A stretch of 64,000 nucleotides of DNA from Niveispirillum irakense DSM 11586 (lineage in GTDB: Bacteria > Pseudomonadota > Alphaproteobacteria > Azospirillales > Azospirillaceae). The stretch covers positions 980,517-1,044,516 of the forward strand of contig NZ_KE386933.1 in assembly GCF_000429645.1 (NCBI RefSeq), given 5' to 3'. Positions within the stretch are counted from its first letter, which is position 1. Every line of letters starts with the position of its first letter. This document shows, piece by piece, positions 1 through 11,466 of the stretch. A program made the translations under genes and the position numbers. The notes under the pieces were generated by a model that did no database searches, was not told the DNA's origin, and was given only the letters and a program-made list of their open reading frames with translations.

Positions 1-735
1 GCCGGACAGCGGCTGAATATTCAGCTTCGCCGCTTCCAGTGCTGCCGCATCGGCTTCGAACAGATCCAGCCCTTTCAGGTGGCGACCGGTTTTCAGCAGC
101 ATGGCGGACAGGTAGCCCCAGCCGGCCCCCAGATCGGCGATACGGCCGCGCACGTCGCCGGGCAGATGATCGGCCAGCAGCTTCGATCCGCGGTCGATCT
201 TGTTCCAGCCATGCATGCCGGGGCCGGCATGGAATCCAGTTTCCGGGACAAGGCGGGTGGCCCCACCGGCCAGCCAGCCCTTTAACAGCGCCGGCATCTC
301 CCCTTCCTGCTTACGGGTCCAGAAGATGCGGGCATGGAATTTGGAGGCGGTTTCCAATGGTCCCAGCGCCTTGGCCACATCCTTCTGCAGGCTGGCGGCC
401 CCGGTATCATTGTCGCCGGCACAGAGCAACAGGCCACCTACGGGCAGGGCGGCCCAGGCCTGGGCAATGGCGGCCAGGCTGTCGGCCTTGTGCTTGGTCA
501 GCGGGCACAGGGCGGCATCGAAGGGGCCAGCCTCTGCCGGCAAGGCCGCCTCAACCTTGAAACCACCGGCCAGCAGCGCATCATGATCGGGCTTGAACCC
601 GGTGATGCAGAGAAGGTTCTGCCGCCAGTCCGCATCCAGCGCCGCATCGGCATGGGCACGCAGCATCAGCGCCTGGGCAGGCGGCTTCAGCATTCCGGTG
701 GTGAAGGGGTGAAGCAGGGCTTTGATCGTCGACAT
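1..735 (-). CDS. RsmC-like class I SAM-dependent methyltransferase, 3' end cut by window edge
   Basis: The minus strand reads open from ATG at 735 to the left edge, giving 245 N-terminal codons. The translation begins MSTIKALLHPFTTG. Near the end of the visible part is ADLGAGWGYLSAMLL, a SAM-binding motif I loop, followed by an acidic strand (GLDLFEAD) that would contact the ribose. The N-terminal half lacks a SAM motif but has a degenerate methyltransferase-like arrangement, as in the RsmC/RlmG architecture, where an inactive domain precedes the catalytic one. Known members methylate guanine in 16S or 23S rRNA (N2). The catalytic NPP(F/Y) motif would lie off the window, so the substrate cannot be settled. 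It points away from the glycosyltransferase cluster starting at 885. The family is fairly sure; exact rRNA target unknown. Confidence 0.75.
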   Translation of the reverse strand, partial: MSTIKALLHPFTTGMLKPPAQALMLRAHADAALDADWRQNLLCITGFKPDHDALLAGGFKVEAALPAEAGPFDAALCPLTKHKADSLAAIAQAWAALPVGGLLLCAGDNDTGAASLQKDVAKALGPLETASKFHARIFWTRKQEGEMPALLKGWLAGGATRLVPETGFHAGPGMHGWNKIDRGSKLLADHLPGDVRGRIADLGAGWGYLSAMLLKTGRHLKGLDLFEADAAALEAAKLNIQPLSG

Positions 736-884
736 GGGATCGGGTGGTAACCCAATGCGTTATCCCTGTCGAGCGGAGTGCCGAGGGCGGGGCCGCAAGC
801 CTGCCTTGATCTTGCCCGAAGCCCCGCCTATCACGGAAGTCTGCAACCCGGCCGTTCGGCCCTCCCATCCGGTGAAACCAACCG

Positions 885-2519
885 ATGTCCCTGCATCCCG
901 CCCCTGATGCCCGTCGCTGGCATCTGATCGCCCTGGCCGTGCTGATCCTGTTCCCGCTGCTGGTGGGGTTCTGGTCCCTGTCGCTGGGGCAGGATGGTAA
1001 TTGGGATTTGCGCAATTACCATTGGTACAATGCCTATGCCTATCTGACCGGGCGGGAACTGGCCCTGGATGTGGCGCCGGGGCAGGTGGCCACCTATTAT
1101 AACCCCACGCTGGATCTGCCGGTTTACTGGCTGGCGCAGATACTGCCGGCGCGCGGTGTCTCCTACGTCCTGTCGGTGGTGCAGGGGCTGAATGTCGTGC
1201 CCTTGTTCGGTCTGGCCTTCACCCTGCTGTCGCCGCTCGCGGCCAATGTGCGGCTGCGTACCCTGGCCGCCCTGGCGCTGGCCATTGTCGGCTTTTGCGG
1301 GGCGGGGCAGTTGGGCCTGTTGGGCGCCACCTTCTATGACAATGTCATCAGCCTGTTCGTGCTGGGGGCTGCATGGCTGGTGGTGGCCAAGGCAGATATC
1401 GTCTGGCAGGGCCGGGCGGGGGCGGCTTATGGCATTGTTTTCCTGGGCGGGCTGCTGGTTGGCAGTGCCGTGGGGCTGAAACAGCCAACCCTGCCCTTTG
1501 CCGTTGGCGCCTGTTTTGCCTTTCTGTTTGTGGGCGGTACGCTCTGGCGGCGCTTCTTCCTGTCCTTCTTCTTCGGGATCGGGGTGATCGCTGGTATGGC
1601 GATCTTCTCCGGCCACTGGATGTGGCATCTGTGGAGCTTCTACCAGAACCCGCTTTTCCCTTATTTCAACGATCTGTTCCGCTCCCCCTGGGGTGTGCCG
1701 GAGCCGTATCGCGATGATAAATTCATCCCCCACGGCTTCCTGAACAATCTGCTGTTCCCCTTCATCTGGTTGGCCGACCCGAAGAAGGTGGGGGAGATCA
1801 TCTTCCGCGACCTGCGGATCCCGGTCGCTTATATCGTGATGATCGCCACCCCCTTTATCCTGCTGGCCCTGCGGGGGCGGCAAGCCACCATGCTCGTGGC
1901 GCGCCGTCCGGCGCTTTATGTGCTGGTGGCGGGTGCCATCACTTATCTGGTCTGGCTGAAGCTGTTTGCCATCTATCGCTACCTGATCCCGCTGGAAATG
2001 CTGGCCCCGGTGCTGATGGTGGTGGCGGTCGCGCTGTGGCCGCTGCCGGTGAAGGTGCGGGGCGGGATCGCGCTGGCATTGCTGGTGCTGGTGACGGTGA
2101 CCGGGAAACCCGGCACCTGGGCACGTATGCCCTTTGCCGACCGGTTTGTGGAAGTGAACGCACCGACGCTGCCCAATCCGAACAATACCATCATCATCCA
2201 GACCGGTTATGCGCCCACCAGCTTCCTGATCACGGGCTTTCCGCCGCAGGTGCCCTTCCTGCGTGTCCATTCCTATTTCATCCATCCCGACCATGGCGAT
2301 ATCAAGCTGAACCAGGTGATGCGGGATCGCATCGCCAACCATCAGGGCGATTTTTACTGGCTGGTCGCGCATTGGGAGGTCTGGACGGCTGAGCATATCC
2401 TGCCGCGTTACGGATTGGCCGCTGATATGGGGGATTGCCGCCTCGTCACGTCCAATCTGGATGAACCGATGATGCTGTGCCGGCTGGTTCGTGGTCCCAC
2501 CCCTGCGGCGCCGTCATGA
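885..2519 (+). CDS. Multi-pass membrane protein, probable GT-C type glycosyltransferase
   Basis: A 544-residue protein with about ten or more hydrophobic segments, the first at residues 14-35 (LIALAVLILFPLLVGFWSL). A long, conserved-looking first loop follows (DGNWDLRNYHWYNAYAYL, then a Tyr/Asn/Pro-rich stretch near residues 66-75). An acidic, aromatic first periplasmic loop followed by many helices is the layout of GT-C glycosyltransferases, which use polyprenyl-phosphate sugars on the outer face of the inner membrane. It is followed at 78 bp by a GT2 glycosyltransferase and then GtrA, the proteins that make and flip such donors, which supports this role. ATG at 885. No specific family can be named with certainty, and the sugar and acceptor are unknown. 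Confidence 0.7.
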   Translation: MSLHPAPDARRWHLIALAVLILFPLLVGFWSLSLGQDGNWDLRNYHWYNAYAYLTGRELALDVAPGQVATYYNPTLDLPVYWLAQILPARGVSYVLSVVQGLNVVPLFGLAFTLLSPLAANVRLRTLAALALAIVGFCGAGQLGLLGATFYDNVISLFVLGAAWLVVAKADIVWQGRAGAAYGIVFLGGLLVGSAVGLKQPTLPFAVGACFAFLFVGGTLWRRFFLSFFFGIGVIAGMAIFSGHWMWHLWSFYQNPLFPYFNDLFRSPWGVPEPYRDDKFIPHGFLNNLLFPFIWLADPKKVGEIIFRDLRIPVAYIVMIATPFILLALRGRQATMLVARRPALYVLVAGAITYLVWLKLFAIYRYLIPLEMLAPVLMVVAVALWPLPVKVRGGIALALLVLVTVTGKPGTWARMPFADRFVEVNAPTLPNPNNTIIIQTGYAPTSFLITGFPPQVPFLRVHSYFIHPDHGDIKLNQVMRDRIANHQGDFYWLVAHWEVWTAEHILPRYGLAADMGDCRLVTSNLDEPMMLCRLVRGPTPAAPS

Positions 2520-2597
2520 AAGCGGCCGTTTTCGGACGCATCTTTTCCCTGAATGCCGTGTTATCAATTGGTTTCCACCTGCCTTCCGGATTTCCCC

Positions 2598-3560
2598 ATG
2601 TCCCTTCTCGATAATGTCCAGGCCACACCGCGCATCGCCGTGCTGGTGCCGTGCTACAATGAGGAAGCCTCCATCGAGGCGGTGGTCCGCGATTTCAAGG
2701 CGGCCCTGCCCACGGCCACCATCTATGTCTATGACAACAACTCCAAGGACCGCACCTCGGAGATTGCCCGTGCGGCCGGCGCCGTTGTCCGGCGGGAGCC
2801 GTTGCAGGGCAAGGGCCATGTCGTCCGCCGCATGTTCGCCGATATCGAGGCGGATGTGTATGTGATGGTCGATGGCGACGATACCTATCATGCCCCGTCC
2901 GCGCCGGCCCTGGTGGCCAAGCTGCTGGATGAGAAGCTGGATATGGTGAATGGCGCCCGCGTAACGGATTGGGAAACTTACCGCGCCGGTCATCGCCTGG
3001 GTAACGTCATGCTGACGTCCCTGGTGACGGTGGTTTTCGGCAAGCGCACGGACGATCTCTTATCCGGCTACCGCGTCTTCTCCCGCCGCTTTGTAAAGAG
3101 CTTCCCCGTGCTGGCCGGCGGGTTTGAGATCGAGACCGAACTGGTGGTGCATGCGCTGGAAATGAGCATGCCGCTGGGCGAGGTGGAAACGCCCTATAAG
3201 GATCGCGCCCCAGGTTCGGTTTCCAAACTCTCCACCTTCCGCGATGGTTTCCGCATCCTGTGGATGATCGGCAAGCTGATCAAGGAGGAACGGCCGATGC
3301 AGTCCTTCGGCATCATCGCCGCGCTTTTTGCCATCCTGTCGATCTGCATCGCTTTCCCGCTCTTTGTCACCTATTACGAAACCGGGCTGGTGCCGCGCTT
3401 CCCCACGGCTGTGCTGGCGACGGGACTGGGCCTGCTCTCCTTCCTGTCGCTGACCTGCGGGCTGATCCTGGATACGGTGACGCGCGGTCGGCGGGAGATG
3501 AAGCGGTTGAAATATCTGGAAGTTCCGGCCCCGGACTTCGACAGCGCCTTCCTGAAGTAA
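2598..3560 (+). CDS. Family 2 glycosyltransferase, polyprenyl-phosphate sugar synthase-like
   Basis: 320 residues from ATG at 2598; an in-frame upstream start at 2553 would add 15 residues not typical of the family. The GT-A fold is clear: VLVPCYNEEASIEAVV at the N-terminus (nucleotide-sugar binding), YDNNSKDRTSE, and VDGDDTYHA, the DxD-like metal site. After the catalytic domain (about residues 10-225) come two hydrophobic segments (about 238-265 and 272-298) that anchor it in the inner membrane. Relatives in the DPM1/DPG-synthase group transfer a sugar from a nucleotide donor to undecaprenyl phosphate. The downstream GtrA gene fits as the flippase-like partner. The sugar itself cannot be read from sequence. 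Confidence 0.85.
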   Translation: MSLLDNVQATPRIAVLVPCYNEEASIEAVVRDFKAALPTATIYVYDNNSKDRTSEIARAAGAVVRREPLQGKGHVVRRMFADIEADVYVMVDGDDTYHAPSAPALVAKLLDEKLDMVNGARVTDWETYRAGHRLGNVMLTSLVTVVFGKRTDDLLSGYRVFSRRFVKSFPVLAGGFEIETELVVHALEMSMPLGEVETPYKDRAPGSVSKLSTFRDGFRILWMIGKLIKEERPMQSFGIIAALFAILSICIAFPLFVTYYETGLVPRFPTAVLATGLGLLSFLSLTCGLILDTVTRGRREMKRLKYLEVPAPDFDSAFLK

Positions 3561-3581
3561 GATAATCCGGCTGCATATTAC

Positions 3582-3613
3582 CAGCGGATGGGAAAGCCCC
3601 ATCCGCTGCTTTT
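3582..3613 (+). terminator. Stem-loop with T-tract between GT2 and gtrA genes
   Basis: A perfect 11-bp stem (CAGCGGATGGG at 3582-3592, complement at 3598-3608) with a 5-nt loop is followed by CTTTT. It lies 21 bp after the GT2 stop and 16 bp before the GtrA start, so it would terminate or attenuate transcription within the presumed operon. Confidence 0.6.
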
Positions 3614-3628
3614 GATCCAGGTTCTCCG

Positions 3629-4063
3629 ATGTCCCGTTCCGTCTCGCGCGAGTTGCTGACTTTTGGCCTGATCGGCATTGTCGGGCTGGTGGTTGATATG
3701 GCAGCGCTGGCAGTGGCGCTGCATCTATTGGGGCTGGACCCCTATGGCGGTCGGATTTTCTCCTATCTGATGGCCGCTACCTCCACCTGGTACCTGAACC
3801 GCCGCTACACCTTCACCGGTGTCAGCCGCCGGGGCGCCATACGGCAATGGGGCAAGTTCCTGGCCGCCAATGCGGTTGGGGCCCTGGTGAATTATGGTGT
3901 CTATGTGCTGGTGCTTCAGGCTGGCCCCGCGCTGCTCACGGCAACGGGGTTTGAGGCGGCGGGGCGGTTGCTGCCCTATGCCGGGGTGGCGGCGGGCAGC
4001 ATTTCCGGCCTGATCTTCAATTTCACCCTGTCGAAATTCATCGTCTTCCGCCGGGCCGCCTGA
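3629..4063 (+). CDS. GtrA family membrane protein
   Basis: 144 residues with four predicted membrane helices (roughly residues 9-29, 42-60, 80-103, 116-137), the size and topology of GtrA proteins. The segment TSTWYLNRRYTFTG between helices 2 and 3 and FNFTLSKFIVFR at the C-terminus are family hallmarks. GtrA proteins are thought to help move polyprenyl-phosphate-linked sugars across the inner membrane, or to bind them, for O-antigen or cell-wall decoration. The gene follows the GT2 and GT-C-like genes in the same direction, so the three probably work on one lipid-linked sugar. A hairpin in front of it suggests reduced transcription relative to the upstream genes. Confidence 0.85.
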   Translation: MSRSVSRELLTFGLIGIVGLVVDMAALAVALHLLGLDPYGGRIFSYLMAATSTWYLNRRYTFTGVSRRGAIRQWGKFLAANAVGALVNYGVYVLVLQAGPALLTATGFEAAGRLLPYAGVAAGSISGLIFNFTLSKFIVFRRAA

Positions 4064-4076
4064 CTTCTGGGGTCGG

Positions 4077-4874
4077 TCAGCGGGCCTTCTGGCCGTTGAT
4101 ATGGATGCTGGAAAGGCCGCTTACATTGATATCGCGGTTGCGGACTTCGCCTTCATAATCCACGCCAGCCATGCCGCTGATGGAAACGCGGAGCATGTCG
4201 GTGTCGCCATCTTGCATCTCGATATCCCCGACGCCGGATATCTGGATATCAATGGGTCCCCGTGTCCGGGCTGTGCTGATATTGCCGAAGCCGGAGATTT
4301 CGGCGCGCAATCCCTGCTGAACGCCCGTACCATCAAAAGTGCAGGCGCCGCTGACCACCAGCGACAAGGGGCCTTGGATGAAGCCGGCCTTGATACCCGC
4401 TGCACCACTGATGGCGAAACTGGCACTGGCCAGGGTACCGGTGGTGATATCGGCGGCGCTGCTGATATTGGCGACTAATTTTCCATCCAGATCGTTCAGA
4501 TGCAACGTGCCCAGCATATCGTTCACGGTGACATCGCCATTTTTGGGCATGGTGATGTCGATCACGATATCGTCATTCTTCACATTCCAGTCGCGGCCGA
4601 TCTTGCTGGGCGGACGGCTGCGCGTAATGGTGGCAGCGTCGCCTTTCTGCCCGACGGATAACAGGGCCAGTTCATCCGGTTTGCCATTGATCGTGACGGT
4701 GATGTCTTTGGCATTTGCGTCGGTCGCAACCGTGACCGTGCCGATAATGTCATGGATCAACAGATTGCTGGCCCCGATCCGTTGCGGTCCAACAATATCG
4801 GCACTGGCGGGCAGGGCGGCCAACAGAAGACCGGCGGACAGGAAAAGGGTGGGCAGGTGCCGCGTATAGCGCAT
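4077..4874 (-). CDS. Secreted DUF2807 (head GIN domain) repeat protein
   Basis: 265 residues with a signal peptide (hydrophobic core LFLSAGLLLAALPASA, cleavage about residue 25). The mature part is built from short beta-strand repeats in which Gly/Asn/Asp turns alternate with hydrophobic strands, for example ISGAAGIKAG, VVSGACTFDG, EISGFGNIST, QISGVGDIEM and SISGMAGVDY. This is the right-handed parallel beta structure of the DUF2807 'putative auto-transporter adhesin, head GIN' family. Function is not established; it is exported to the periplasm or surface. It is followed 64 bp upstream by a paralogue in the same direction, so the two probably form a duplicated pair. It converges on gtrA. Confidence 0.75.
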   Translation of the reverse strand: MRYTRHLPTLFLSAGLLLAALPASADIVGPQRIGASNLLIHDIIGTVTVATDANAKDITVTINGKPDELALLSVGQKGDAATITRSRPPSKIGRDWNVKNDDIVIDITMPKNGDVTVNDMLGTLHLNDLDGKLVANISSAADITTGTLASASFAISGAAGIKAGFIQGPLSLVVSGACTFDGTGVQQGLRAEISGFGNISTARTRGPIDIQISGVGDIEMQDGDTDMLRVSISGMAGVDYEGEVRNRDINVSGLSSIHINGQKAR

Positions 4875-4938
4875 CGCTGGCTCCGATCATGACGGGCGAT
4901 TTTTCAGGCGAAAAGGAAGGTGTGGGGAAAGGCGGCGA

Positions 4939-5709
4939 TCAGCCTTTGCGCCCATTGATGATCACCGTGCCGGAGCCAATCCGGCTGATGGACTGGCTGC
5001 GCACCTGACCATCAATGATCACTTTCCCGGACCCGACGATGGAAACAGTCAAGGGGTCGATAGTGCCGCTCTTCACGATGACGTCACCGCTGCCTTTGAT
5101 GGCGATCGCCATGGGACCATCGACCCGGTCCAGGGTAAATTTGCCGCTGCCCCGGACATCGGCTGTCACTTTGCCGGCGGTTTCCCCCGTTTGTACGGAC
5201 CCGCTGCCGGCAATCTCTGCGGAGAGATTATTATCAACCTTCCCCAGACGGATATCCCCGCTGCCGGAAATACCGATGGCAGCCGTGGTGACATGCCCGG
5301 CGCGGAAGGTCCCGGACGTGTGGGAATCGATGGTGAGCGGCGCCAGCAGATCCCCTACATTGCCTTCGCCGATGAACCCGCTGACCGCAAGCGGTGTCCC
5401 GGCGGGCACGGTGATCTTCACATCAACCCAATCTTCCCGGGTGACTTTGTCGGCACGGTGCCAGGGGCGGCTTTGTTCGATCACCAGTTGCTTACCCTGC
5501 TGACGAACAGTCACGTCGGCGACCCTGTTATCCGGGCCGGTGACGCTGGCCGTCACTTTGTCGGCCCCCGCCGCCACCGTGATATCCAGACGGCCGATCA
5601 GGTTTTTCACCGATATTTCACGTGCGGTGAAATCCTGAGGGCCGAACGCCAATGCCGGCAACGCGGATAAGGACAGGGCGGCGGCGAACAGGATGGACTT
5701 AAAGGACAT
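4939..5709 (-). CDS. Secreted DUF2807 (head GIN domain) repeat protein, paralogue
   Basis: 256 residues from ATG at 5709, chosen over the upstream in-frame start at 5745 because a GGGGGAG ribosome site sits 6 nt before it and a clean signal peptide (FAAALSLSALPALA) follows directly. The mature protein has the same strand-turn repeats as its neighbour, here with GSGD/GSGK turns (ISGSGDIRLG, IAGSGSVQTG, VRGSGKFTLD, IKGSGDVIVK, IVGSGKVIID), ending in a short basic tail. These glycine-rich beta repeats are typical of DUF2807. No catalytic motif is visible. Upstream is about 180 bp of non-coding DNA before ligA ends, likely holding the promoter for this pair. Confidence 0.75.
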   Translation of the reverse strand: MSFKSILFAAALSLSALPALAFGPQDFTAREISVKNLIGRLDITVAAGADKVTASVTGPDNRVADVTVRQQGKQLVIEQSRPWHRADKVTREDWVDVKITVPAGTPLAVSGFIGEGNVGDLLAPLTIDSHTSGTFRAGHVTTAAIGISGSGDIRLGKVDNNLSAEIAGSGSVQTGETAGKVTADVRGSGKFTLDRVDGPMAIAIKGSGDVIVKSGTIDPLTVSIVGSGKVIIDGQVRSQSISRIGSGTVIINGRKG

Positions 5710-5893
5710 ATGTGGCTCCCCCGAGTGGCCTTGTGTCGAATACATGTTGACCCAACAAGAGCAATGGCCGTGCCAACCTGGAAAAGCCTGGAAATATGCT
5801 GATTTTCCCGAGGGTTGCGAAAGATGCGGCGGGAGCGGACGGCGAAAAATTAGCTGTGGACACTATAGTTTCGCCGTTCATGCCAACGCCACT

Positions 5894-9093
<3,200 letters not shown>

Positions 9094-9241
9094 TGAAAAG
9101 ACCAAAGCTCCTGAAAAAGACGAGTGTTGCCGGCTGGGATGATCAGGAAGACTGGCCGGGCATCCGACAATGATCAACCCTAAAACCCATTTCTTCAGGC
9201 AATGGAGTGCCGACCAAGGTTCATAGCGCCGAAGATTCATG

Positions 9242-9277
9242 AAAAAAGGCCTGCCAGTCGCCCGGCAGGCCCCTTTT
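9242..9277 (-). terminator. Rho-independent terminator of dps
   Basis: On the minus strand an 8-bp GGCCTGCC/GGCAGGCC stem (arms 9264-9271 and 9248-9255) with an 8-nt loop is followed by six T residues. It begins 22 bp past the dps stop codon and separates dps from the DUF481 gene. Confidence 0.85.
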
Positions 9278-9298
9278 GATAAAGCTCGATCGCCAAAA

Positions 9299-9781
9299 TT
9301 ACTCGAGCATGGAACGAAGCATCCAGGCGGTCTTCTCATGGATCTGCAGCCGCTGGGTCAGCAGGTCAGCAGTAGGCTCGTCGCCTGCTTCTTCCACCAC
9401 GGGGAAAAGCGCACGACCGGTGCGGGCCACGGTTTCGTGCCCTTCCACCAACTGGCGGATCATCTCTTCCGCTTTGGGAACGCCGGTTTCCTCGGCGATC
9501 TTGGTCAGCTTGGCATATTGGCTGTAGCTGCCGGGGGCGGGGAAGCCCAGGGCGCGGATACGTTCGGCGATCTCGTCCACCGCCGTATGCAGTTCGGTAT
9601 ACTGCGCCATGAACATGGTATGCAGCGTGTTGAACATCGGCCCGGTGACGTTCCAATGGAAATTGTGCGTCTTCAGGTAGAGCGTGTAGCTGTCCGCCAG
9701 CAGGCAGGACAGCCCCTCGGCGATCTTTTCCCGGTTCTTGTCGGAGATGCCGATATTGATGGAGGGTGCCTTCTTGGCCAT
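9299..9781 (-). CDS. dps: Dps family DNA-binding ferritin-like protein
   Basis: 160 residues from ATG at 9781 (an upstream in-frame start adds only seven unlikely residues). Dps proteins form hollow 12-mers that oxidise and store iron with hydrogen peroxide and protect DNA in stress or stationary phase. The ferroxidase signature is present: the helix-A segment [15 protein letters not shown] supplies the histidines, and [15 protein letters not shown] supplies the acidic ligands from the neighbouring subunit. The N-terminus [17 protein letters not shown] is short and lysine-containing, which in some Dps proteins binds DNA. Single-gene transcription unit closed by a strong terminator. An OxyR- or Fur-type site was not recognisable upstream. 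Confidence 0.93.
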   Translation of the reverse strand: MAKKAPSINIGISDKNREKIAEGLSCLLADSYTLYLKTHNFHWNVTGPMFNTLHTMFMAQYTELHTAVDEIAERIRALGFPAPGSYSQYAKLTKIAEETGVPKAEEMIRQLVEGHETVARTGRALFPVVEEAGDEPTADLLTQRLQIHEKTAWMLRSMLE

Positions 9782-9872
9782 GGCTATAATCCTTGATCCC
9801 ATGTGGGTTGCTCTTAAAGGATAAGCGCTACGCGGCCAAAGACAAGCGCGACAAACGGCTACAAACCACTGA

Positions 9873-9918
9873 AAAATATGGGGTGGGCTGCGTATTTACA
9901 ATGATGCGCACCCACCCC
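9873..9918 (-). terminator. Hairpin with T-rich tail downstream of the EF-hand gene
   Basis: GGGGTGGG (9880-9887) and CCCACCCC (9911-9918) pair over a 23-nt loop; reading the minus strand the stem is followed by ATATTTTTC. A second perfect hairpin, ATGCCCCC/GGGGGCAT (9927-9934, 9947-9954), lies just before it. Both are downstream of the EF-hand gene; the first is the likelier terminator. Confidence 0.5.
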
Positions 9919-10007
9919 GGAGTTGGATGCCCCCAAAAATATGGAAGGGGGCATATGTGCGGTAGCGGATTGAGGCAGGGCCCGCAGCCGCCCATCCGGT
10001 TGGTCGT

Positions 10008-10535
10008 TTAGGCCAGCAGGCTGCCCGGAATGCTGGAATTTGCGGCCGTGCCCGTACTGGCATTGGCCCCATAGCTGGCGGCGGCGCTGCGCAACTGGCT
10101 GATCAGACTGGAGATGGCATCGTCCTCCTCCTCGTCCTCGCTATCAGTGCTGCTGGACAGAAGGCTGGCAATATCCCCGCTATTGCTGGCGCTCCCGCTG
10201 GTGCCACCCGCTCCCCCGTCCGGCGGCGGGCCACCGGCCCCGGCCTGGGCATCGATCAAGGCGCCGCGCGTTCCATTCCCCATCCGCTGGAACGCGCTTT
10301 CCATTTCAGCCTGTGTCAGCTCACCATTGCTGTCGGCATCCATGGATGTGAATAGTTCGGCCTGATCGACATTGTTGCCGCCGCTGCCCTGTCCCTTGGG
10401 TGCCCCAGCCTTGAATTCATCCAGGGAAAGGGTCCCTGATTTATCGGTATCGGTTTGTTCAAACCGTTCCTGCGGCGACGGCCGCCGGCTGCTCGCCGTC
10501 TGGAACAGCGATGTCGTGCTGCTGTTGATTTCCAT
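10008..10535 (-). CDS. EF-hand calcium-binding domain protein
   Basis: 175 residues from ATG at 10535; an ATG at 10550 is an alternative. Two canonical 12-residue EF-hand loops are present: DTDKSGTLSLDE (about residues 30-41) and DADSNGELTQAE (about 65-76), each with Asp/Ser/Asn/Glu at the calcium-coordinating positions. No signal peptide is evident. The rest is low-complexity: a Gly/Pro-rich linker (GAGGPPPDGGAGGTSG), a serine/acidic stretch (SSSTDSEDEEEDD) and an Ala/Ser-rich C-terminus. Similar small proteins occur in Azospirillum-like bacteria, but I know of no assigned function. Calcium sensing or buffering is an inference from the loops only. Confidence 0.7.
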   Translation of the reverse strand: MEINSSTTSLFQTASSRRPSPQERFEQTDTDKSGTLSLDEFKAGAPKGQGSGGNNVDQAELFTSMDADSNGELTQAEMESAFQRMGNGTRGALIDAQAGAGGPPPDGGAGGTSGSASNSGDIASLLSSSTDSEDEEEDDAISSLISQLRSAAASYGANASTGTAANSSIPGSLLA

Positions 10536-10581
10536 GATAGTCCCATCCATCTCCGATGGGGACAATACATCCCCCGCTGGT

Positions 10582-11391
10582 TTAACGGATGAGAGGGGCC
10601 GGCCTGTCGCTGGTGGATGGCATTTCCGATATCAGGGGCAAGAGGTGCCGGACCAGGGCTGCGGCACCGGCAGCAGCAGCGCGGGCAAACTGGGGGAAGT
10701 CCAAGTGGCTTTCCGCCCCCGCCAGATCAGAAAGCGCACGGACCACCAGCAGGGGCGCGCCAAATCGTTCCGCGACCTGGGCAAGTGCTCCCCCTTCCAT
10801 TTCGATGGCCTGGGCTTGGAAGCGGCTATGCAGTCGTTCTCTCGTCACTCCGCAATTCAGGAAATGATCGCCCGTCAGCACCGTGCCCAGGCGAACTGAT
10901 GGTTGACGTGGGGTGCCGCCGGCGGCAGCAGCCGGCAGCGGACCCAGAACGAAATGCTGCAAAGCATTGGCGATGACCGTTTCCAGTCCGGCCGGCAAAT
11001 GATAGCCCACCGGCCCCTCAAGCCCCGGTAAAGGCGGCACACCGGGTTGGTAGGGGGTAATCACCCCGTCGCAAAGGGCGCCATAATCATGCTGGATCAG
11101 CGTCCGTGCGATGATGACATCGCCAATACCCAGGCTGGGATCAAGCCCGCCGGCAACACCGGAAAAAATCAGCGACCGGACATTGAATTGTGTGAGCAGC
11201 AAGGTGGCGACGATCGCCGCATTCACTTTGCCGATCCCTGCTTCCACGATGACCACCGGCCGGCCATCGATACTGCCGGACAGGAACGAAAATCCGGCCA
11301 GCGTCTGGCGCGCCGTGATGTGCAGATGATCACCGAAATGGGCGATCTCTTCCGGTACGGCGCAGATCAGGCCGACAGGTTGGGATGACAA
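10582..11391 (-). CDS. 5'-methylthioadenosine/S-adenosylhomocysteine nucleosidase-like phosphorylase family protein
   Basis: 269 residues if translation starts at TTG 11391. That codon follows GGAG by six bases and directly precedes the family N-terminus (SSQPVGLICAVPEEIAHF); no suitable ATG exists upstream. The PNP/UDP phosphorylase fold is shown by IVEAGIGKVNAAIVATLL, FSGVAGGLDPSLGIGDV and the purine/ribose site IEMEGGALAQVAERFGAPLLVVRALSDLAG, where the Glu-Met-Glu triad contacts ribose and Asp in SDLAG is the catalytic acid. MTA/SAH nucleosidases split adenine from SAM by-products for methionine salvage. An insertion around the middle (PGVPPLPGLEGPVG and an Ala/Gly stretch) makes it longer than E. 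coli MtnN, so the exact substrate is less certain. Confidence 0.78.
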   Translation of the reverse strand: MSSQPVGLICAVPEEIAHFGDHLHITARQTLAGFSFLSGSIDGRPVVIVEAGIGKVNAAIVATLLLTQFNVRSLIFSGVAGGLDPSLGIGDVIIARTLIQHDYGALCDGVITPYQPGVPPLPGLEGPVGYHLPAGLETVIANALQHFVLGPLPAAAAGGTPRQPSVRLGTVLTGDHFLNCGVTRERLHSRFQAQAIEMEGGALAQVAERFGAPLLVVRALSDLAGAESHLDFPQFARAAAAGAAALVRHLLPLISEMPSTSDRPAPLIR

Positions 11392-11466
11392 AGGAAATCT
11401 CCGGCAATAATTGCGGGCGCCAGCATGGGCTATCTGGTCCCAGACGGGCAACAGGTCCGGTTTCCA

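Noticed and set aside
831-2396. A 521-codon minus-strand frame opposite the membrane glycosyltransferase
   Set aside because: Its His/Gln/Gly-rich composition is typical of antisense frames here; the plus-strand protein has clear membrane helices.
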